Below are positions 8,762 through 10,805 of a stretch of DNA of 10,805 bases, one piece after another (position 1 is the first letter of the stretch; every line of letters starts with the position of its first letter). A program made the translations under genes and the position numbers. The stretch lies in NCBI GenBank assembly GCA_013151235.1, contig JAADIO010000020.1, positions 1-10,805 on the forward strand. Reading direction: 5' to 3'. This DNA comes from Deltaproteobacteria bacterium (GTDB lineage Bacteria; CG2-30-53-67). The notes beneath the pieces are model-generated. The model was given only the letters and a program-made list of their open reading frames with translations. It ran no database searches and was not told where the DNA came from.

Positions 8762-8784
8762 CCGGAATCTGTGATCGGATGCCT

Positions 8785-9111
8785 TCAGCCGGAACCGCCG
8801 GTCTCCGCATCGATCCAGGCCAGGTAGGGAGCCGAACCGTTCAGGATCGGTAGGGCAATGATCTCGGGCACTTCATAACTGTGCAGTTTCCGGACACGGG
8901 CCTCAATCCGCTCAAAGAGTTCCGCCCGGCTCTTCAGGATCAGGAGGACCTCCTCCGCTTCTTCTACCTTCCCGTTCCAGTGGAAAAGGGATTGCACACC
9001 GGGAAGGAGGTTGGCGCAGGCCGCAAGTCTCGTTTCCACCAGGTCCCGGGCCAGGGTGCGGGCCTCCTCTTTGGATGAGGCGGTAATGAGGATTACGATG
9101 GATGATTTCAA
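8785..9111 (-). CDS. cutA: Divalent-cation tolerance protein CutA
   Basis: Small trimeric cytoplasmic protein of the CutA1 family (PII-like fold), named for copper and other divalent-cation tolerance in E. coli; its exact biochemical role is unsettled. Signature segments are all present: VILITASSKEEA, VETRLAACANLLPGVQSLFHW, the EEVLLILKS strand and HSYEVPEIIALPI. At 108 residues it is full length. The ATG overlaps the larC stop by 4 bp (ATGA), a typical translational-coupling arrangement, so it is the second gene of the larC unit. Pairing of a nickel-handling gene with a metal-tolerance gene is suggestive, but a functional link is inference. Confidence 0.95.
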   Translation of the reverse strand: MKSSIVILITASSKEEARTLARDLVETRLAACANLLPGVQSLFHWNGKVEEAEEVLLILKSRAELFERIEARVRKLHSYEVPEIIALPILNGSAPYLAWIDAETGGSG

Positions 9112-10274
9112 AGCGTTCTCCCGGCCGCAGCCCGTGCGGTGTCCATGATCTCTTTTAAAGGAAGGCCTTTTTCCAGGGCAAGTTTTCGGCAGACATCGTA
9201 TTCCGGCGCACGGTTGACGATGGCCCCGTCGAGGAGGCCGATCTTGACGGGGATTTCTCCGTATCTTGTCTCCACATGGATCGTCCGGCGGTCGAGCTTT
9301 TCCCGGTACACCCGGCTGCGGCGAAGTCCGATGGCGGTGGTCTCCCGGAAAAGAAGCTGCTGCAGATGCTGTTCCCTTCCTTCGGGTGCCAGCAGACCGA
9401 TCCGGACGGCGGGGCGGTTTTTTTTCATCTGGATGGGGGTGAAGAAGACGTCCAGCGCCCCTTCATCCAGCAGACGTTCCATGACATGCCCGAAGAGTTC
9501 CGGCGTCATGTCGTCGATATTGGTTTCGATCAGCCAGCAGGTGTCTGCGGTGTCTGCGGTCTCTTCCCCGATCATGATCCGGAGGCAGTTCGGACGGTCC
9601 GATGATTCCCGGCTTCCCAGGCCGTAACCGATGGAGCGGACCTTCATGCCGGGTTGTCCGCCGAAGCCGTCGGCCAGTCCGGTTAGCAGGGCGGCCCCCG
9701 TCGGTGTCGTCCACTCCCGGGCTTCTCCGTCGGCGTAAGTCGGTTTTCCCGTCAGGAGCAGGGCCGTCGCCGGAGCCGGGACGGGAAGGAGACCATGTTC
9801 CGTTTCCACGGTTCCGCTCCCCACGTTTACGGGCGAGGCGACGATCCTCTCGATGCCCAACCGTTCCAGCCCGGCCACGGTTCCCACGATATCGACGATG
9901 GCATCGACGGCGCCTACTTCGTGAAAATGGACTTCCGACGGATCGACACCGTGAATCCGGGCCTCCGCCTCCCCCAAAAGACGGAACACCCTGCCGCTCT
10001 TTTCTTTGACGGCCGGGGACAGGCTGCTCTGATGAATGAGGGCGAGGATCTCCTTCAGGTTCCGGCGCGGTTGATTTTCTCCGACCCGGACTTGAACATG
10101 AATGCCGGTGAGTCTCCCGCGTCGGGAGGACGCGGCATCAATCCGGTAACCTTTTACGGGGAGTTTATCCAGTTCTTCAACAAGGGCTTCCGTGGGAAGA
10201 CCGGCATGGAGGAGCGCACCTAAGGCCATGTTGCCGCTGATGCCGGCAAAGCAGTCAAAATAGGCGGTTTGCAA
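9108..10274 (-). CDS. larC: LarC, nickel insertion protein for the nickel-pincer nucleotide cofactor
   Basis: LarC (DUF111) inserts nickel into pyridinium-3,5-bisthiocarboxylic acid mononucleotide, the last step of nickel-pincer nucleotide synthesis, the cofactor of lactate racemase and related LarA-type epimerases. Visible: N-terminal YFDCFAGISGNM, the His/Asp-rich HFHEVGAVDAIVDIVG (116-131), WTTPTGAALLTGL, and the C-terminal part beginning LIETNIDDMTPELFGHVMERL. In Lactiplantibacillus plantarum larC is split and joined by ribosomal frameshifting; here both halves are in one frame (388 residues). The start is a TTG at 10274 supported by AAGGAG seven bases upstream (10287-10282). Residue 15 is Asn where GISGDM is usual; Asn is a mild change. 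larB, larE and larA are not in the window. It overlaps cutA by 4 bp. Confidence 0.94.
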   Translation of the reverse strand: MQTAYFDCFAGISGNMALGALLHAGLPTEALVEELDKLPVKGYRIDAASSRRGRLTGIHVQVRVGENQPRRNLKEILALIHQSSLSPAVKEKSGRVFRLLGEAEARIHGVDPSEVHFHEVGAVDAIVDIVGTVAGLERLGIERIVASPVNVGSGTVETEHGLLPVPAPATALLLTGKPTYADGEAREWTTPTGAALLTGLADGFGGQPGMKVRSIGYGLGSRESSDRPNCLRIMIGEETADTADTCWLIETNIDDMTPELFGHVMERLLDEGALDVFFTPIQMKKNRPAVRIGLLAPEGREQHLQQLLFRETTAIGLRRSRVYREKLDRRTIHVETRYGEIPVKIGLLDGAIVNRAPEYDVCRKLALEKGLPLKEIMDTARAAAGRTL

Positions 10275-10304
10275 GGCCGTTCTCCTTTCAGGGAATGGGA
10301 GTTG

Positions 10305-10333
10305 AATCTACCACAGGGACTATGCGGACTCAA
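10305..10333 (-). promoter_or_regulatory. Putative larC-cutA promoter
   Basis: Minus-strand TTGAGT (10333-10328), 17-base spacer, TAGATT (10310-10305), each 4/6 to the sigma70 consensus. Predicted start is near 10298, about 24 nt before the TTG start of larC and just ahead of its ribosome site. It is divergent from the csp promoter. Confidence 0.4.
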
Positions 10334-10368
10334 GGGAAAAAGGTTCAGGATCATGCAGAGAAAATTTC

Positions 10369-10397
10369 TTGACTTGACTTTCTCTACCGGCTATCTT
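10369..10397 (+). promoter_or_regulatory. Putative cold-shock gene promoter
   Basis: TTGACT (10369-10374), 17-base spacer, TATCTT (10392-10397). Predicted start near 10404 gives a leader of about 117 nt before the cold-shock gene; long leaders are usual for cspA-type genes. Confidence 0.45.
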
Positions 10398-10414
10398 TCA
10401 AAAAGTTTCGGTGT

Positions 10415-10447
10415 CTTGACAATCCGCATTCCATGTCAAGGTTTTTT
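10415..10447 (+). promoter_or_regulatory. Hairpin plus T-run in the csp leader (attenuator-like)
   Basis: CTTGACA (10415-10421) and TGTCAAG (10434-10440) form a perfect 7-bp stem with a 12-base loop, followed by GTTTTTT. It has the form of a weak intrinsic terminator about 11 nt after the predicted csp transcript start, with no gene before it on that strand. A role as attenuator, thermosensor or operator is possible; the sequence alone does not decide. Confidence 0.4.
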
Positions 10448-10520
10448 GTAAGGCACCTGGAGGAGAATTCTGCTTGGTCCCTGCGGAGGGGCGATCAGCA
10501 AAAGAGGAAGGGAGGCCGGC

Positions 10521-10724
10521 ATGTCGGAAGGTGTTGTGAAGTGGTTTAATCCGGTGAAAGGGTATGGGTTTATCACCCAGGAAGAGGGCAAGGATGTATT
10601 TGTCCACTATTCATCCATTGATGGTGAAGGATACAAGACCCTCGAGGAGGGGGAGCGTGTTGTCTTTGAAGTGTCGGAAGGTCCGAAGGGTCCGATGGCG
10701 GTGAATGTTTCCCCCCAGGCCTGA
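10521..10724 (+). CDS. Cold-shock protein (CspA family)
   Basis: A 67-residue single cold-shock domain that binds single-stranded RNA/DNA and acts as an RNA chaperone. RNP1 is KGYGFI (13-18) and RNP2 is VFVHY (26-30); the N-terminal [15 protein letters not shown] and C-terminal [10 protein letters not shown] are standard. The start is certain: GGGAGG stands five bases upstream of the ATG. It is complete, monocistronic and followed by a strong terminator. Whether it is cold-induced or constitutive cannot be told; the ~117-nt leader with a hairpin hints at post-transcriptional control. Confidence 0.96.
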   Translation: MSEGVVKWFNPVKGYGFITQEEGKDVFVHYSSIDGEGYKTLEEGERVVFEVSEGPKGPMAVNVSPQA

Positions 10725-10727
10725 GAA

Positions 10728-10798
10728 AACGATTTACAATGAGAAACATGAAGCCCGGACAACCTGTCCGGGCTTTTTTATCTTTGAACGATTTACAA
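10728..10798 (+). repeat. 12-bp direct repeats flanking the csp terminator
   Basis: AACGATTTACAA occurs at 10728-10739, just after the csp stop, and again at 10787-10798 near the window end. The copies start 59 bp apart on either side of the terminator. Possible origins: a small duplication, ends of a short inserted unit, or a protein site. Confidence 0.45.
10751..10779 (+). terminator. Intrinsic terminator of the cold-shock gene
   Basis: AGCCCGGACA (10752-10761) pairs perfectly with TGTCCGGGCT (10765-10774) across a 3-base loop and is followed by a run of T (10774-10779). Ten GC-rich base pairs plus a T-run make this the clearest terminator in the window. Confidence 0.93.
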
Positions 10799-10805
10799 CT
10801 GACTC

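Overview
The window is a bacterial chromosome segment. Most of it (about 2600 to 10800) is moderately GC-rich and tightly packed, and nearly all genes there read on the minus strand. Gene content and protein style (M23 peptidase next to secA, a MagIII-like glycosylase, a one-piece larC) suggest a Gram-negative anaerobe of the former Deltaproteobacteria (Desulfobacterota/Geobacter-like) or a neighbouring phylum such as Nitrospirota. This is inferred from resemblance; no marker here settles it.

Layout. (1) 1-906: visibly more AT-rich DNA with the 3' part of a plus-strand gene for a TPM-domain protein. (2) 907-2520: an IS1182-type insertion sequence with an intact DDE transposase and about 40-bp imperfect terminal inverted repeats. 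It lies at the border between the AT-rich segment and the GC-richer block, and no target duplication is evident. (3) 2657-7100, minus strand: M23/LytM-type envelope peptidase, then secA, then a nitrilase-superfamily protein. A terminator separates the peptidase gene from secA, and a putative secA promoter abuts and partly overlaps it. secA and the nitrilase gene are 15 bp apart. (4) 7101-7474: a 374-bp non-coding stretch with a consensus sigma70-type promoter, a long structured leader and a 104-bp inverted-repeat element. (5) 7475-10274, minus strand: larC, cutA, a PAS-only protein and an HhH-GPD DNA glycosylase, with overlaps larC/cutA (4 bp) and PAS/glycosylase (11 bp) and a second promoter before the PAS gene. 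(6) 10275-10805: divergent promoters, then a plus-strand cold-shock protein gene with a hairpin plus T-run in its leader and a strong terminator.

Functionally this is mostly housekeeping: protein export (SecA), envelope remodelling (M23), nickel-pincer cofactor maturation (LarC), metal tolerance (CutA), base-excision repair and cold-shock/RNA chaperoning. I see no CRISPR array, prophage, toxin-antitoxin pair or recognisable defence system. The most notable points are the nitrilase homologue whose catalytic glutamate position is glutamine, the glycosylase with altered catalytic and metal-binding residues, and the regulatory architecture around the M23, secA and csp genes.
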